In this document: positions 41,769-50,898 of the stretch, in pieces | Numbering within the stretch: the first letter of the stretch is position 1 | Layout: each line of letters opens with the position of its first letter | NCBI RefSeq assembly: GCF_900101595.1 | Contig: NZ_FMYY01000024.1 | Span: 39,642-103,641, forward strand | From: Paenibacillus sp. cl123 | Lineage (GTDB): Bacteria; Bacillota; Bacilli; Paenibacillales; NBRC-103111 | Direction of reading: 5' to 3' | DNA: 64,000 nt | Notes under the pieces: generated by a model | Told to the model about the DNA's origin: nothing | Databases searched by the model: none | What the model saw: the letters and a program-made list of their open reading frames with translations, nothing else | Translations under genes and position numbers: made by a program

Positions 41769-42284
41769 TCAAGTCTTGCGCTTGCGAGTCCGCCTCGTCA
41801 ATCGGCAGCCGCAAATTTGCCGGGATCGCAGCGGCATGGACTCCAGGGTCATCTGCTTGCGCGGGAATGAAATCGTCTTGACAAGCGCAGGCACATCCCG
41901 GTTAACCATTCTTTTCAGCAGCCCGATCGCGGTACCGTACTTCCTATAGTCGTAATCGCCGGTCTTCGGATCGACGAACGCATAGGGAAGCTCCTCCGGG
42001 GTGAGCGCGGCGAAGACGCGCCCGTCATACGCGCCCAGATAGGTGAGCGGGGAATCCTTGTATCCTCGCCGTACCCACTCCTCCTTGGACATGCGATAGA
42101 CCAGGATAGCAAAAATATCGTCATAGATCTTTCCCTTGTATTTGAAGCGAAAGTGCAGCTCATATTCGCTGTCCGGGTCTTTCCGCCGCTTGCTTATGAC
42201 ACAGTAGCGCCTCCACCACGAGGGGAATCGCAGGATAAAGCCGTATTTGTCATTTTTATAAATCAATTTGGTCGGTCTGGCCAA
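41769..42284 (-). CDS. Conserved protein of unknown function
   Basis: A 171-residue protein with an aromatic/basic start (KLIYKNDKYGFILRFPSWWRRYCVI) and a short alpha/beta region (YDDIFAILVYRMSKEEWVRRGY). It ends in a basic Cys-containing tail (ICGCRLTRRTRKRKT) that could bind nucleic acid or membrane; this is a guess. ATG 42284 has GGAG about ten bases upstream. Family not recognised. It lies downstream of the SgrR-like gene on the same strand with 60 bp between. Confidence 0.65.
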   Translation of the reverse strand: MARPTKLIYKNDKYGFILRFPSWWRRYCVISKRRKDPDSEYELHFRFKYKGKIYDDIFAILVYRMSKEEWVRRGYKDSPLTYLGAYDGRVFAALTPEELPYAFVDPKTGDYDYRKYGTAIGLLKRMVNRDVPALVKTISFPRKQMTLESMPLRSRQICGCRLTRRTRKRKT

Positions 42285-42343
42285 TGCTCTCCGCTCCTTT
42301 CGCCATGCATGCTCTTACCATACATATGCGCGGAAGGCTTGGC

Positions 42344-44146
42344 CTATGGCCGCAGCCAGATGTTTTTGAACGGCACCCAGTCCAGGGCGTCCAGTGAAAT
42401 GCCTTTGACCGACGCGTGATAGATCGTTTTCAGCCGCTTCTCGTAGAGGAAGCAAAGCACCCGCTTGGCGCTTAGATGCCCCTCGATCCGCTGCAGCAGC
42501 TCGGCCCGTCCGCGTTCCGTCGGCTCGAGCAAAACCTGCCGCAGCAGGGAGCCGACCGCTTGCTTGACCGATGGCTCCAGATGCCGCTGCATGCTCGTGT
42601 ACAAGTCGAACAAGCGCAGCTCGACATCCGTATCAAGCATCAGCGAGAACAACAGCAGGTCGGCGTGAAGCCGCTGCTCGCTCTTGAACTCCTGCGCGGA
42701 CAGCAGCTGAAGCTCGCACGCGAAGCCGGCCTCCTGCAGCAGCGCCTGGACATGCAGCGCATCCTCCTCATATTGCGTGATCGTGCAGAGCCGAAGCCGC
42801 TCGCCGCGATAGCCGGCGCAGCTTTTCACCAGCTCCCGGATGCGCGCCGTCCCATAGCGGCAAGGCATAGCGGCCGACTCCGCACCGGGGACCTGTCCGG
42901 CGGCCAGGAAGCTGTCGGCGATTCCGACGGCATCGCCGCCGATGCGAGCCAGCAGCTTGGCGCGGTCGAGGGCGGCCATAACGAGGCCCCGCACGCCCGG
43001 GTCGAGCAGAGGCCCCTGCTTCAGGAGATTGAAGGTGAGGAACCGGCAGGTTGCGCCCTTCTGCTGGATCTGCTGCCAGGCGTCCGACGCCTCGTCAGGC
43101 AGCCGGTAATTATGCAGCACCTGGAAGCTGCCCAGCGTCCGGTCGTAGTCCTGCTTCTGCAAATCCGGAATATGCCATAGCTCCACACGGTCCAGATGGG
43201 CCCGGCCCTGGAAGTAGGGGGCGAAGGCATCGAGAATGCACAAGGTATCGTCCCGGTGCGACAGCTTGAAGGGACCTGTGCCTACCGGCGATAGGGCGAA
43301 GGCTTCGCCCAGCTCGGCGCAGCGGTCCGCCGGCACGATCGAAGCGCGGTTCGTGCCGGCAAACTGGAGAAACAGCTCATTCGGCTCTTGCAGCCGGACG
43401 CTGACCGTGATCGGATCGACGGCCTCGACCCGTTCGACCTGCCGGTGGACCCAGCTGTACAAGGCGCCTCCGGCCAGCCGCTTCAGCCGCTCGAAGGTAT
43501 AGGTCACATCGCCCGCAGCCAACTCGCGGCCATGATGGAACAGAACCCCTTTGCGCAGATGAAAGGTCCACACGGTCCGGTCGGGGCTTACCTCCCAGGC
43601 ATGGGCCAGATGAGGCTCGATCGTCTGCGTCAGCCGATTGTAGCGCACGAGCGGATCAAACAGCTGATGCACGAGATGGGCTTCCGTCGTGAAGTGGATG
43701 GTGGCCGGGTCCAGGGACTGGAGCTGCTGCGTTAACGGGAACCGCAGGGTATCCAGCCGCTTGTTGTTCTGCACCTCGCTGGAGTATCCGAATTGTCCGC
43801 CGAGCCAGCGGTGAAACGTTTCCTTCACCGCGCTGTCCGGCGAGAAAAGGCTCAGCTGCTCCAGCGCTCCGCGCAGGTCCTTGTGTTCGACCAGCTCCTT
43901 GGCGACAGACAAGGCGATGTCCTCACTGGGAGAGCGGAAGATGAGCGACGACCTGCTGCCGCGGCCGCGCTTCGGCTCCCAGTCGAGCCAGCCCTGCTGC
44001 CGCATCTTGTTCATCAGCAGCTGCGCGTTGCGGTGCGTACACTGCAAGGCGTCCGCCAGCTCGCCGAGCGTGACGGTCAGCTCCTGATCCAAGGAGGCAT
44101 ACGGATAAAGCTGGCGCAGGCGCATGTAGTGCGAGGATAATCTCAT
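42344..44146 (-). CDS. SgrR-type regulator with solute-binding domain
   Basis: A 600-residue transcription factor-like protein. The N-terminal ~95 residues form a winged helix (VTLGELADALQCTHRNAQLLMNKMRQQGW), followed by a long SBP_bac_5 domain of peptide/nickel-binding proteins without a signal peptide (key blocks HLVHQLFDPLVRYN, WTFHLRKGVLFHHG, VSVRLQEPNELFLQF). This architecture matches SgrR, which senses sugar phosphates in enterobacteria (established there). Ligand and targets are unknown here. ATG 44146 follows GGGGAGGAG. Neighbouring genes give no clear target. Confidence 0.85.
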   Translation of the reverse strand: MRLSSHYMRLRQLYPYASLDQELTVTLGELADALQCTHRNAQLLMNKMRQQGWLDWEPKRGRGSRSSLIFRSPSEDIALSVAKELVEHKDLRGALEQLSLFSPDSAVKETFHRWLGGQFGYSSEVQNNKRLDTLRFPLTQQLQSLDPATIHFTTEAHLVHQLFDPLVRYNRLTQTIEPHLAHAWEVSPDRTVWTFHLRKGVLFHHGRELAAGDVTYTFERLKRLAGGALYSWVHRQVERVEAVDPITVSVRLQEPNELFLQFAGTNRASIVPADRCAELGEAFALSPVGTGPFKLSHRDDTLCILDAFAPYFQGRAHLDRVELWHIPDLQKQDYDRTLGSFQVLHNYRLPDEASDAWQQIQQKGATCRFLTFNLLKQGPLLDPGVRGLVMAALDRAKLLARIGGDAVGIADSFLAAGQVPGAESAAMPCRYGTARIRELVKSCAGYRGERLRLCTITQYEEDALHVQALLQEAGFACELQLLSAQEFKSEQRLHADLLLFSLMLDTDVELRLFDLYTSMQRHLEPSVKQAVGSLLRQVLLEPTERGRAELLQRIEGHLSAKRVLCFLYEKRLKTIYHASVKGISLDALDWVPFKNIWLRP

Positions 44147-44330
44147 CGAATCTCCTCCCCGTTCGGAATTTTCGAAAATACGAAATTCATGAATCAAAAG
44201 TTACATCTTTTATTCCTATTTTGCAAGCTACAATAGAATCTATAGGCGGATGGAACCGCGGTCACTGTCAGTCGACGATGCCAATAAACCAATTTATATT
44301 CGATTATCCAATCAACGGGAGGAGATATTC

Positions 44331-44774
44331 ATGTCTGCCATATCGTTAACGATATCTTGGGAGGACCAGCTGCTGATGGAGGCCGAACGCGAGCTGTCCG
44401 CGGCTTCCGCCAAGGAGGAGCTGGCGCGCGCGGTTTGGAGTCTGGTCCGCCTGGGCTACGGGAAGCTGGCGGGGGGATCGCTGCTGGAGGGCGCCGGAGC
44501 AGGCGGGGGCGAGCTGCTTCGCGGTTGGGCCGCGTACAGCCGGACACCGGCCCAGCTGCTGCAGGAGCTGCGCATGCTGTCGCAGTACGAAGCGCAGCTT
44601 GACGCTGACGTTCCCGTCAGCTTGCCCGTGCTGACGCTGCACGCCGGCAGGCTGCGGGCGATGGGCCGCCAGATGCTGGCTCTGCTGAGAACAGCAGCGC
44701 CGCGTCCGTACAGACGGCCGAGCGCTGGAACGGGAGGGAAGCACAGTGACGCTGCCGCCGGCTTCATCCTTTAG
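44331..44774 (+). CDS. Hypothetical protein upstream of DUF4173 gene
   Basis: A 147-residue mostly helical protein rich in Ala, Leu and Glu (DQLLMEAERELSAASAKEELARA). A glycine-rich segment at about 50-65 and a basic C-terminus follow. ATG 44331 is preceded by GGGAGGAG. Its last 29 bases overlap the next gene, so the two are translationally coupled. No family is recognised; partnership with the DUF4173 membrane protein is inferred from the overlap only. Confidence 0.7.
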   Translation: MSAISLTISWEDQLLMEAERELSAASAKEELARAVWSLVRLGYGKLAGGSLLEGAGAGGGELLRGWAAYSRTPAQLLQELRMLSQYEAQLDADVPVSLPVLTLHAGRLRAMGRQMLALLRTAAPRPYRRPSAGTGGKHSDAAAGFIL

Positions 44775-46326
44775 CGAACGCCGGCTGCTTGCGGGATCGC
44801 TTGCCGGCGGCTTGCTGCATTATCTGTTTTTCTGTGACCGGAGCTGGGGAATATCCTTCCCGTTGTTCGTGCTTGCTTTCTATCTGCTGCTCCTCTGGAC
44901 CGCGGGGACGGGGATCAGGGAGCTTCGCTCCGACCGGTCGTCCATCTGGCTTTTGCCGATCGGTCTGCTGTCGCTTACCTATGCGCTGTACACGAATCCG
45001 GTATTCGCAGTGTTGAACGCTTTGGCGATCCCGCTGCTTATCGTTCAGCACACGACAACCGCTTATCGCGCCGATCGGCCGCCCAATCCGCTCGCTTCTT
45101 TGCTGGAGCAGGTTCTTGTCCAGTCTTTGCTGTATGTGCCGCGGCCGGCGGCGCTCGTGTTCGGCTGGCTGTCTTCGCTTCTTGGCAAAGGAAGCTCCCG
45201 CGCCTTCGGCAAAGTATTGCTGGGCTTCTTGCTGGCCGCTCCTCTGCTGGGGGCCGTGCTGTGGCTGCTCGCTTCGGCGGATGCCATGTTCAGCCGCTCG
45301 ATCCGGCTGCTGCCTGATTTGCTGAACGGCGTCGATGTGTTCACGGCCGTCATGCGCATCCTTTGGGTGCTATTCATCATGACGGGCTTATTCGCATATA
45401 TAGCCGGGCTGTTGCGGCCCAAGCTCATGCCATCCGCCTACCGGGGGCAGGAGGAACAGTCCTCGGCGGGTGGCTCTCGGCCGCCGGAGACAGGAAGCGA
45501 TTCGTCCGCGCCGGCGGCCTGGGACCCGGGCCCGCCTGCCGCCTATGTGCGGCCCCGGACCGCAGCACCCAGGATGGACGCAACCGTAGCCGCCACGATG
45601 CTGATCCTGCTCAATAGCGTGTATCTGCTGTTTGTTTTTATTCAGTTCTCTTACTTTTTTGGAGGAGGCGCGGCCGAGCTTCCCGAAGGCGTGACCTACG
45701 CCGCTTATGCGCGCAGAGGCTTCGCGGAGCTGGTGGTCGTCACCTTGATCAATCTGTCGGTGCTGGTCGGAGCGCTGTACGGCATCAAACGGCCTTCCCC
45801 GCCCGCCTGGACCTGGCTGCGCGCTCTGCTGGCTTTGCTCGTCGGCTGCACCGGCGTTATGCTCAGCTCTGCCTATATAAGGCTGTCCATGTATGAGGAA
45901 GCCTACGGCTATACGATAGCCAGATTGCTTGTGCATGCCTTCATGATCTTCCTGCTCGTGTTGTTCATCCTGGCGCTTGTCAAGCTGTGGAGCGATCGTC
46001 TCCCGCTCGGGCGCAGCTATCTGATCGCAGCGGTCGCCTCATATATCATCGTGAACTATATAGGCATCGACGCGATGATCGTGAAAAACAATGTAGTCCG
46101 CTACGAGCAGACGGGGGTGCTGGACGCCGATTATCTGAGTTCGCTCGGCTACGAGGCGGTGCCTCATCTTCTGGAGCTGAACCGCAGGCGGCCCGAGGCG
46201 GCGGGCGAGGCGCTGCAGGAGTTCCGAAGCAGACTGGAGAAAAAAAGCCCTCCGGCCTGGACGGAGTTCAACTTGTCCAAGTGGAGAGCCTGGCGGGACT
46301 TGCAGGCGGAGGCGGCTACTTCTTGA
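44746..46326 (+). CDS. DUF4173 membrane protein
   Basis: A 526-residue polytopic membrane protein with about ten membrane helices spread over residues 15-440. A long proline/serine/glycine-rich extracytoplasmic or cytosolic linker (about 235-280) interrupts the middle. The C-terminal 100 residues are soluble and contain YLSSLGYEAVPHLLELNRR. This matches the DUF4173 family. Function unknown. GTG start after GGGAGG, inside the end of the preceding gene. Its stop overlaps the convergent HAD gene by 11 bp. Confidence 0.85.
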   Translation: MTLPPASSFSERRLLAGSLAGGLLHYLFFCDRSWGISFPLFVLAFYLLLLWTAGTGIRELRSDRSSIWLLPIGLLSLTYALYTNPVFAVLNALAIPLLIVQHTTTAYRADRPPNPLASLLEQVLVQSLLYVPRPAALVFGWLSSLLGKGSSRAFGKVLLGFLLAAPLLGAVLWLLASADAMFSRSIRLLPDLLNGVDVFTAVMRILWVLFIMTGLFAYIAGLLRPKLMPSAYRGQEEQSSAGGSRPPETGSDSSAPAAWDPGPPAAYVRPRTAAPRMDATVAATMLILLNSVYLLFVFIQFSYFFGGGAAELPEGVTYAAYARRGFAELVVVTLINLSVLVGALYGIKRPSPPAWTWLRALLALLVGCTGVMLSSAYIRLSMYEEAYGYTIARLLVHAFMIFLLVLFILALVKLWSDRLPLGRSYLIAAVASYIIVNYIGIDAMIVKNNVVRYEQTGVLDADYLSSLGYEAVPHLLELNRRRPEAAGEALQEFRSRLEKKSPPAWTEFNLSKWRAWRDLQAEAATS

Positions 46327-47125
46327 AGCCGTCCGGTTCCTCGGCGGCAGCCGGAGGGGAAGAGGAGAGGCCGGTATCCGGGACTTGCAGGTTCCCTTCC
46401 ACATATCCTTTGATCGTCTCGGGAATCAAGTGCAGGGAAGAAAGCGTGAAGTAGGCGCCCGACGGCTGAACGGTCACTTCCACCTCATTGTAGGACCATT
46501 CCAGCTCTGCGGGCATGAAGATCGCGTGAATCCCGCAGGTCAGGGCGGGGATCATATCGGTCCGCAGCGAATTGCCGATCATCCAGGTACGGCTGCGGTC
46601 CATGCCGTTATTGCTCAGTATGCCTTCCAGAAACTCGGTATTTTTATGGCGGGTAATGTGGATGCGATCGGCGAAAAACCGCTCAAGCCCCGCTTCCTTG
46701 ATCTTGCGCATCTGGACGGCCGGATCCCCGCCGGTATACAGATGCAGCTCATGTCCTTCCGCCGCCAGCGTCTTCAGCGTTTGTTCCATATACGGATAAG
46801 GCTCGATGCTGTGTCCATATACCGAGGAGCCCAGCTCCGTCAGCCGCTCGATTTCGGCCTGGGTTTTGCGGCGGCCGGTCAGGTCGGAGTAATAATCATA
46901 TGTCTCGACGAACGATTCGGGAAAATGGCTGGGCGAGAAGCCGCTGGCCAGCACCCGGTTCAGATCAAGCTCCGCCTGTTTTTTCTTCACTTCGCTGATC
47001 GACAGATGGTAGCCGTGAAACCAGGCTTCCATCTGGTCGGCGAATTGGTCTATCACCATATCGAAAAATTTATTGCAATGAATCAACGTATCGTCCATAT
47101 CGAAAAGGATCGTTTGCTTGATCAT
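46316..47125 (-). CDS. HAD-family hydrolase
   Basis: A 269-residue phosphatase-like enzyme. Motif I is ILFDMDDTLIH near the N-terminus. A cap region follows, then motif II LYTGGDP (Thr in place of Ser is common), and motif III/IV HKNTEFL and WMIGNSLRTDM. The last 40 residues are polar and proline/serine-rich. ATG 47125 follows AGGAG. The family cleaves phosphate esters; the substrate is unknown. It is a single gene on the minus strand. Confidence 0.87.
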   Translation of the reverse strand: MIKQTILFDMDDTLIHCNKFFDMVIDQFADQMEAWFHGYHLSISEVKKKQAELDLNRVLASGFSPSHFPESFVETYDYYSDLTGRRKTQAEIERLTELGSSVYGHSIEPYPYMEQTLKTLAAEGHELHLYTGGDPAVQMRKIKEAGLERFFADRIHITRHKNTEFLEGILSNNGMDRSRTWMIGNSLRTDMIPALTCGIHAIFMPAELEWSYNEVEVTVQPSGAYFTLSSLHLIPETIKGYVEGNLQVPDTGLSSSPPAAAEEPDGFKK

Positions 47126-47256
47126 AAGGCTTTATCTCCTGTCGCTTGCGCTGTCGCATTTTGCCTTTCATTATAGCACGGCTTGCGTCAGCGCTGCACC
47201 CGGAGACGGCGAAGCGCAGGCAGAGGGCGCTATCCGGGCTTGCTCCGCTGCGGCTC

Positions 47257-47715
47257 TCAGCCGGCGGCAGAGGCGGATATGCCGCTCTCGCCGCCTTCGC
47301 TTGCCGCTGTCAGCCCGTCCGCTTCGGGGATATCCGCTTGGGCGGATTTCCGCTCGCCGGTCATGAAGCTTTGCCCCTCGAACACGGCGCCCGGCTCGAT
47401 GACCAGCGTCCCTGCGGACAACCGCCCGGTAAGCTTGCCCGTAGAAGTGAGACGGACTGTGCCGGTTGCCTGCACCGAGCCCTCCAGCCGGCCCGCCACG
47501 ACTACATCTCTCGCTTGCAGCTCCCGGCAGCGGAGCACGCCCCGCTCGCCGACCGCTACTTCGCCGGCTGCATGAATCGTCCCGGTGAACTCTCCTTCGA
47601 TACGCAAATCCGCTTCGCTCATGAGCTCGCCTTGCACCCGGCAGCCTTCGCCGATGAGGGTCACGGCGCTGCCCATCCGCGGCTGGCGTTTGCTTTTCTT
47701 CCGCAATCCGATCAT
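47257..47715 (-). CDS. Bactofilin
   Basis: A 152-residue protein of the bactofilin (polymer-forming cytoskeletal) family. A repeating beta-helix of short strands spans about residues 15-120 (VTLIGEGCRVQGELMSEADL, then IEGEFTGTIHAAGEVAVGE, and LEGSVQATGTVRLTSTGKLTG). A variable acidic/Ser-rich tail follows. It polymerises without nucleotides and acts as a scaffold for cell-envelope enzymes (established in Caulobacter and Helicobacter). It starts five bases after the stop of the M23 peptidase gene, so both are in one operon and likely work together. Confidence 0.92.
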   Translation of the reverse strand: MIGLRKKSKRQPRMGSAVTLIGEGCRVQGELMSEADLRIEGEFTGTIHAAGEVAVGERGVLRCRELQARDVVVAGRLEGSVQATGTVRLTSTGKLTGRLSAGTLVIEPGAVFEGQSFMTGERKSAQADIPEADGLTAASEGGESGISASAAG

Positions 47716-47720
47716 GACAA

Positions 47721-48728
47721 TTATCCTTCCTTCCTTATCTGTTTGCTTGGCAAATAGACGCGCGGGTCGGTGCTTTTCCCATCCAGCAGCACCTCATAAT
47801 GAAGATGAGGGCCGGTACTTCTGCCGGTTGTTCCGAGTCCGCCGATCGTTTGTCCTTGCTCCACCTGCTCCCCTTGGGTGACGGCTACTTGGTTCAGATG
47901 CATGTACCACGTGCGCAAGCCGTTGCTGTGCTCGACGATAACGTGATGGCCGTGCAGCTTGTCGTAGCCTGCCTGATGCACGACTCCGCTGGCGGCGGCG
48001 AACACCGGATCATCCAGCTTGCCCGCGATGTCGATGCCCCTGTGAAAGCTAAGCTTCCCGGTAAAGGGATCTTCCCGGTATCCGTAGCTCGAAGTAACGA
48101 TCCGCGAGACGGTCGGCCACAGGCTCGGCGTGCGCCGCTGCCGCTCCCGCTTCTCCAGCAGCCGGCTTCGGGAATCCGACAATCCTGTCGCGATGCGGTC
48201 TATCTCGCGTTCCAGCAGGGTGAACGTATGGCCTGTCGCCGCGGCGATGCGGATCGTATCCTCGGGCTCTGCGGGGAAGTTGGGGCCGCCCATGCCAAGA
48301 AAGACCTGGGAGGCGGGAAGAGGCAGCGCGGCGGCGCCTTCTCCCGCGTTCCGGTCCAGAGCGCCGGGGGCAAGCTGATGCAGATCGCGCTCCAGCTTCT
48401 TCATAGCCTCGATCCGCATCCGGACCTCGGCAGCCTGCCTGGACAGGGCGAACACCTCGCTTTGCAGCTCTTCGATTCGGCGGTCTTTGCTTTGCAGAGC
48501 CTGCTCCAGCTTGACGGCTTTGCCGCTCAGCTCGCTCGTGCGATGGAATGTCGACGCCGCGGAGCTGAGATGACGGATATGCAGGCAGGCGGCGGAGCCT
48601 GCCGCCAGGAGGGCGGAGAGCAGCGCGCAGCAGACAACTCCGCGCGACAGCTTGAAGCGTACCACGCTTTCGTCCGCACCGGGAATGATGAGGAACGTCA
48701 GCTTGCTTCGAAACCACTTGAAGTTCAT
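47721..48728 (-). CDS. Membrane-anchored M23 (LytM) peptidase
   Basis: A 335-residue cell-wall hydrolase-like protein. One membrane helix at about 30-50, a coiled coil at about 60-115, a linker, then an M23/LytM domain at about 208-325. Zinc ligands His229 and Asp233 in FHRGIDIAG and His308/His310 in GPHLHYEV are intact, so catalytic activity on peptidoglycan cross-links is expected. ATG 48728 follows AAGGAAG. Paired with bactofilin, as in several bacteria where bactofilins position M23 enzymes to shape the cell. Confidence 0.9.
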   Translation of the reverse strand: MNFKWFRSKLTFLIIPGADESVVRFKLSRGVVCCALLSALLAAGSAACLHIRHLSSAASTFHRTSELSGKAVKLEQALQSKDRRIEELQSEVFALSRQAAEVRMRIEAMKKLERDLHQLAPGALDRNAGEGAAALPLPASQVFLGMGGPNFPAEPEDTIRIAAATGHTFTLLEREIDRIATGLSDSRSRLLEKRERQRRTPSLWPTVSRIVTSSYGYREDPFTGKLSFHRGIDIAGKLDDPVFAAASGVVHQAGYDKLHGHHVIVEHSNGLRTWYMHLNQVAVTQGEQVEQGQTIGGLGTTGRSTGPHLHYEVLLDGKSTDPRVYLPSKQIRKEG

Positions 48729-48845
48729 GATGTCTTCCTTTCATCCATTTTCTTTCTTAGCCTGACTGCTTGGGCAGTCAAGAAATCTCCGGCGCGTACA
48801 TAGACTTGGAAACAACACGACTATGTTGGTCCTGGAGGGATATCG

Positions 48846-49223
48846 ATGTCTTTTCTGAAAACAAGCCGCATGACCTTGCGGGAACGGCTTGCTCTGCATA
48901 TCGGGTATGAGGCGGCCGTTCAAGCGCCGGGCTTCGCCGGCGGACCCGAAGTTTTGCAGAAGGCAGGCAAGCGGTTCATACGTGTCGGCAGCCAGTATTT
49001 CATCCCGCATACCTTGCAGGAAATCGTGCTGCTCGGCGTTCCGCACGAAGCGACCGGAGCAGCGGCCATCGTGCGTACGGTATACGCCGGCGCGTTCGAA
49101 GGAAAGCTGGTGCGCAGCGGACTTGACTTCGTCGAGCTGCTTGTCACCCGCGAGGAGGAGGAAGAAGAGCTGCTGATGCTCATCCCCTTCGGGCAGATTG
49201 TCAGTCTGGAGAAGCTGGAATAG
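48846..49223 (+). CDS. Conserved protein, perhaps DUF2642-like
   Basis: A 125-residue soluble protein. The pattern RFIRVGSQYFIPHTLQEIVLLG then IVRTVYAGAFEGKLVRSGLDFVELLV, ending LLMLIPFGQIVSLEKL, resembles small beta-barrel (LSM/DUF2642-like) spore-associated proteins of Bacillota, but I am not sure of the family. An acidic EEEEEEL run lies near the end. ATG 48846 after GGAGGG. It is convergent to the germination operon, ending seven bases before the last ger gene. Confidence 0.65.
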   Translation: MSFLKTSRMTLRERLALHIGYEAAVQAPGFAGGPEVLQKAGKRFIRVGSQYFIPHTLQEIVLLGVPHEATGAAAIVRTVYAGAFEGKLVRSGLDFVELLVTREEEEEELLMLIPFGQIVSLEKLE

Positions 49224-49230
49224 CCGCTTG

Positions 49231-50628
49231 CTACCGGACGGAAGGGGGTCTTGGATTCAGCTTGGCCGTCTGCTTCAGCTCGATCTGCGAGATTGCAAAA
49301 GCGATCAGCAGACAAAGCGCGTACCCGGAGGCGCACAGGATGCCTGCGAGCGCATAGCTCTTCCCCAGCGCCAACCCCATAAGCGACAGGATCACGCATA
49401 GAGCAAGCAGTCCATTGCCCAGCAGCCCCCAAACCGCCGGGGGCCTCCGCTCCAGCCAGCCTTCCCGGACTTCGTTCCTGCGCCCGCCCCGGCCACCCTG
49501 CCGTCCCTGCTCCTTTGCTTTCGGGGAATGCTCCGTCTCCTTGGTTATGGGGAAGCGGCGGGCCCCGATCATCAGAATGATCAGAAGCAAAGGCTGGTAG
49601 CTGAGCGCGATGACGGGCGAGCTGAAGTTTTCGAAGCTGAGCACCTCGGTCGTGCTGCGGAACGCAAGAAACGTCGTCAGCAGCAGGAAGAGGCTGATAG
49701 GTGAATTGATGACGGAGTAATCGCGTTGCTTGAACAGGCTGGCGATGCCGGTAAGGAAGGCCAGATAGATCAGGATGATCTTGCAGGCCGTTATTGGATA
49801 CCAGATGCTGAGAATAAAGAGGTCCACCCTGTCCAGGAAGTCGGTAATATGGATATGCTGCACCAGACTGTAATTAGGATAGATCATATTGCCGGGAATG
49901 ACAGGTCCAAGCACGACCAACTGCATGAACATGGACAGACTCAGCAGCACGGCCGACAAAATGATGCCATGGCGCAAGGAAGTGCGGAGCTGCCCGGAAC
50001 TCCATAAGGTGTGCAGGAAAGCTCCGGCAACGAGAATATCGCCGAACCAGCCGATCCCAAGAATGCTGGAGAAAGAGTAATTCGTCATATCCAGCGTCAT
50101 CACCGGCTGGATGAGATGACGGTCTATTTCGTTGGACAGCACGATCGGCGACAGAAGAATCTGCAGGAGAAAGAACGGGAAGAACAACTCGTTGACCCGA
50201 GCCACCACCTCAACGCTCGTTTTTCCATAGAACAGCAGCAGCAGCATGAAGAGCATGATCAAAATACCGGGAGGCGTGTTAGGCAGCAGAGTCGTCCCGA
50301 TAAATTGATTGAACGTCTTCGTAGTGCGCATCAAGATGAACCAGAAGTGAAGCAGGATGACCACATTCACGAATGTGCCGAAGAAACGGCCGAAGACGAT
50401 GCTGTTGATCTCGAACAGATGCTTGCGCGGAAAGCGGATGGCCAGCCTCGTCAGCACATAACCGACTAACAAGGCGTAAATCATGGGAAACAAGTAGGTC
50501 ATCCAGGCGTCCAGCTTCGCTATCCGGAATATTTCATGCTGAATGCTCAGCAGCCCGCCCCCTGTGAGCAGCGAGCAGATAAGCCAGGCGAATTGTCGTT
50601 GGCCGATGATCTGTACGTTTGCGGACAC
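49231..50628 (-). CDS. GerB-family spore germination permease with extended C-terminus
   Basis: A 465-residue membrane protein, last gene of the ger operon. The first 360 residues carry ten membrane helices of the APC-type GerAB/GerKB family (blocks IGQRQFAWLI, IYALLVGYVL, DRVDLFILSIWY), the subunit that binds germinants. GerB proteins are usually about 365 residues. Here about 100 residues follow: a Gly/Arg-rich linker and two extra membrane helices (LLALCVILSLMGLALGK and AGILCASGYALCLLIAF). GTG 50628 follows GGAAG; an ATG ten codons earlier has no ribosome binding site. Confidence 0.88.
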   Translation of the reverse strand: MSANVQIIGQRQFAWLICSLLTGGGLLSIQHEIFRIAKLDAWMTYLFPMIYALLVGYVLTRLAIRFPRKHLFEINSIVFGRFFGTFVNVVILLHFWFILMRTTKTFNQFIGTTLLPNTPPGILIMLFMLLLLFYGKTSVEVVARVNELFFPFFLLQILLSPIVLSNEIDRHLIQPVMTLDMTNYSFSSILGIGWFGDILVAGAFLHTLWSSGQLRTSLRHGIILSAVLLSLSMFMQLVVLGPVIPGNMIYPNYSLVQHIHITDFLDRVDLFILSIWYPITACKIILIYLAFLTGIASLFKQRDYSVINSPISLFLLLTTFLAFRSTTEVLSFENFSSPVIALSYQPLLLIILMIGARRFPITKETEHSPKAKEQGRQGGRGGRRNEVREGWLERRPPAVWGLLGNGLLALCVILSLMGLALGKSYALAGILCASGYALCLLIAFAISQIELKQTAKLNPRPPSVR

Positions 50629-50664
50629 GGAAAAGCACTTCCTTTTCCCAGAAGTCATAGTGTG

Positions 50665-50898
50665 TTACGGATGCACGATGGAGAACACCCAGGGGGATAC
50701 CTGGTTAATGAAAAAACGTGTCGGCATCGGAACATCTATGCCTAGCGCCACCGTCATGTACAAGGCGAGGGTAATGATATACATGCCTACATAAGCTCTC
50801 TTGATCCCTCTGGGCATCGTTCTCCAGTGCTTTTTGTCCAGAAATAGCAGCAAGCACATCAAAAGGAAGAAGCAGATGAGAAACTCGTTGACACTCAT
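50665..50898 (-). CDS. Small membrane subunit of the germination operon
   Basis: A 77-residue protein with two membrane helices (about 4-20 and 36-56). Such short hydrophobic GerD-type or 'D subunit' genes are found within many ger operons of Bacillota and modulate receptor function (known for some Bacillus receptors). Start ATG overlaps the stop of the GerC gene by four bases (ATGA) and the GerB gene follows after 36 bp, so all are in one message. Confidence 0.8.
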   Translation of the reverse strand: MSVNEFLICFFLLMCLLLFLDKKHWRTMPRGIKRAYVGMYIITLALYMTVALGIDVPMPTRFFINQVSPWVFSIVHP

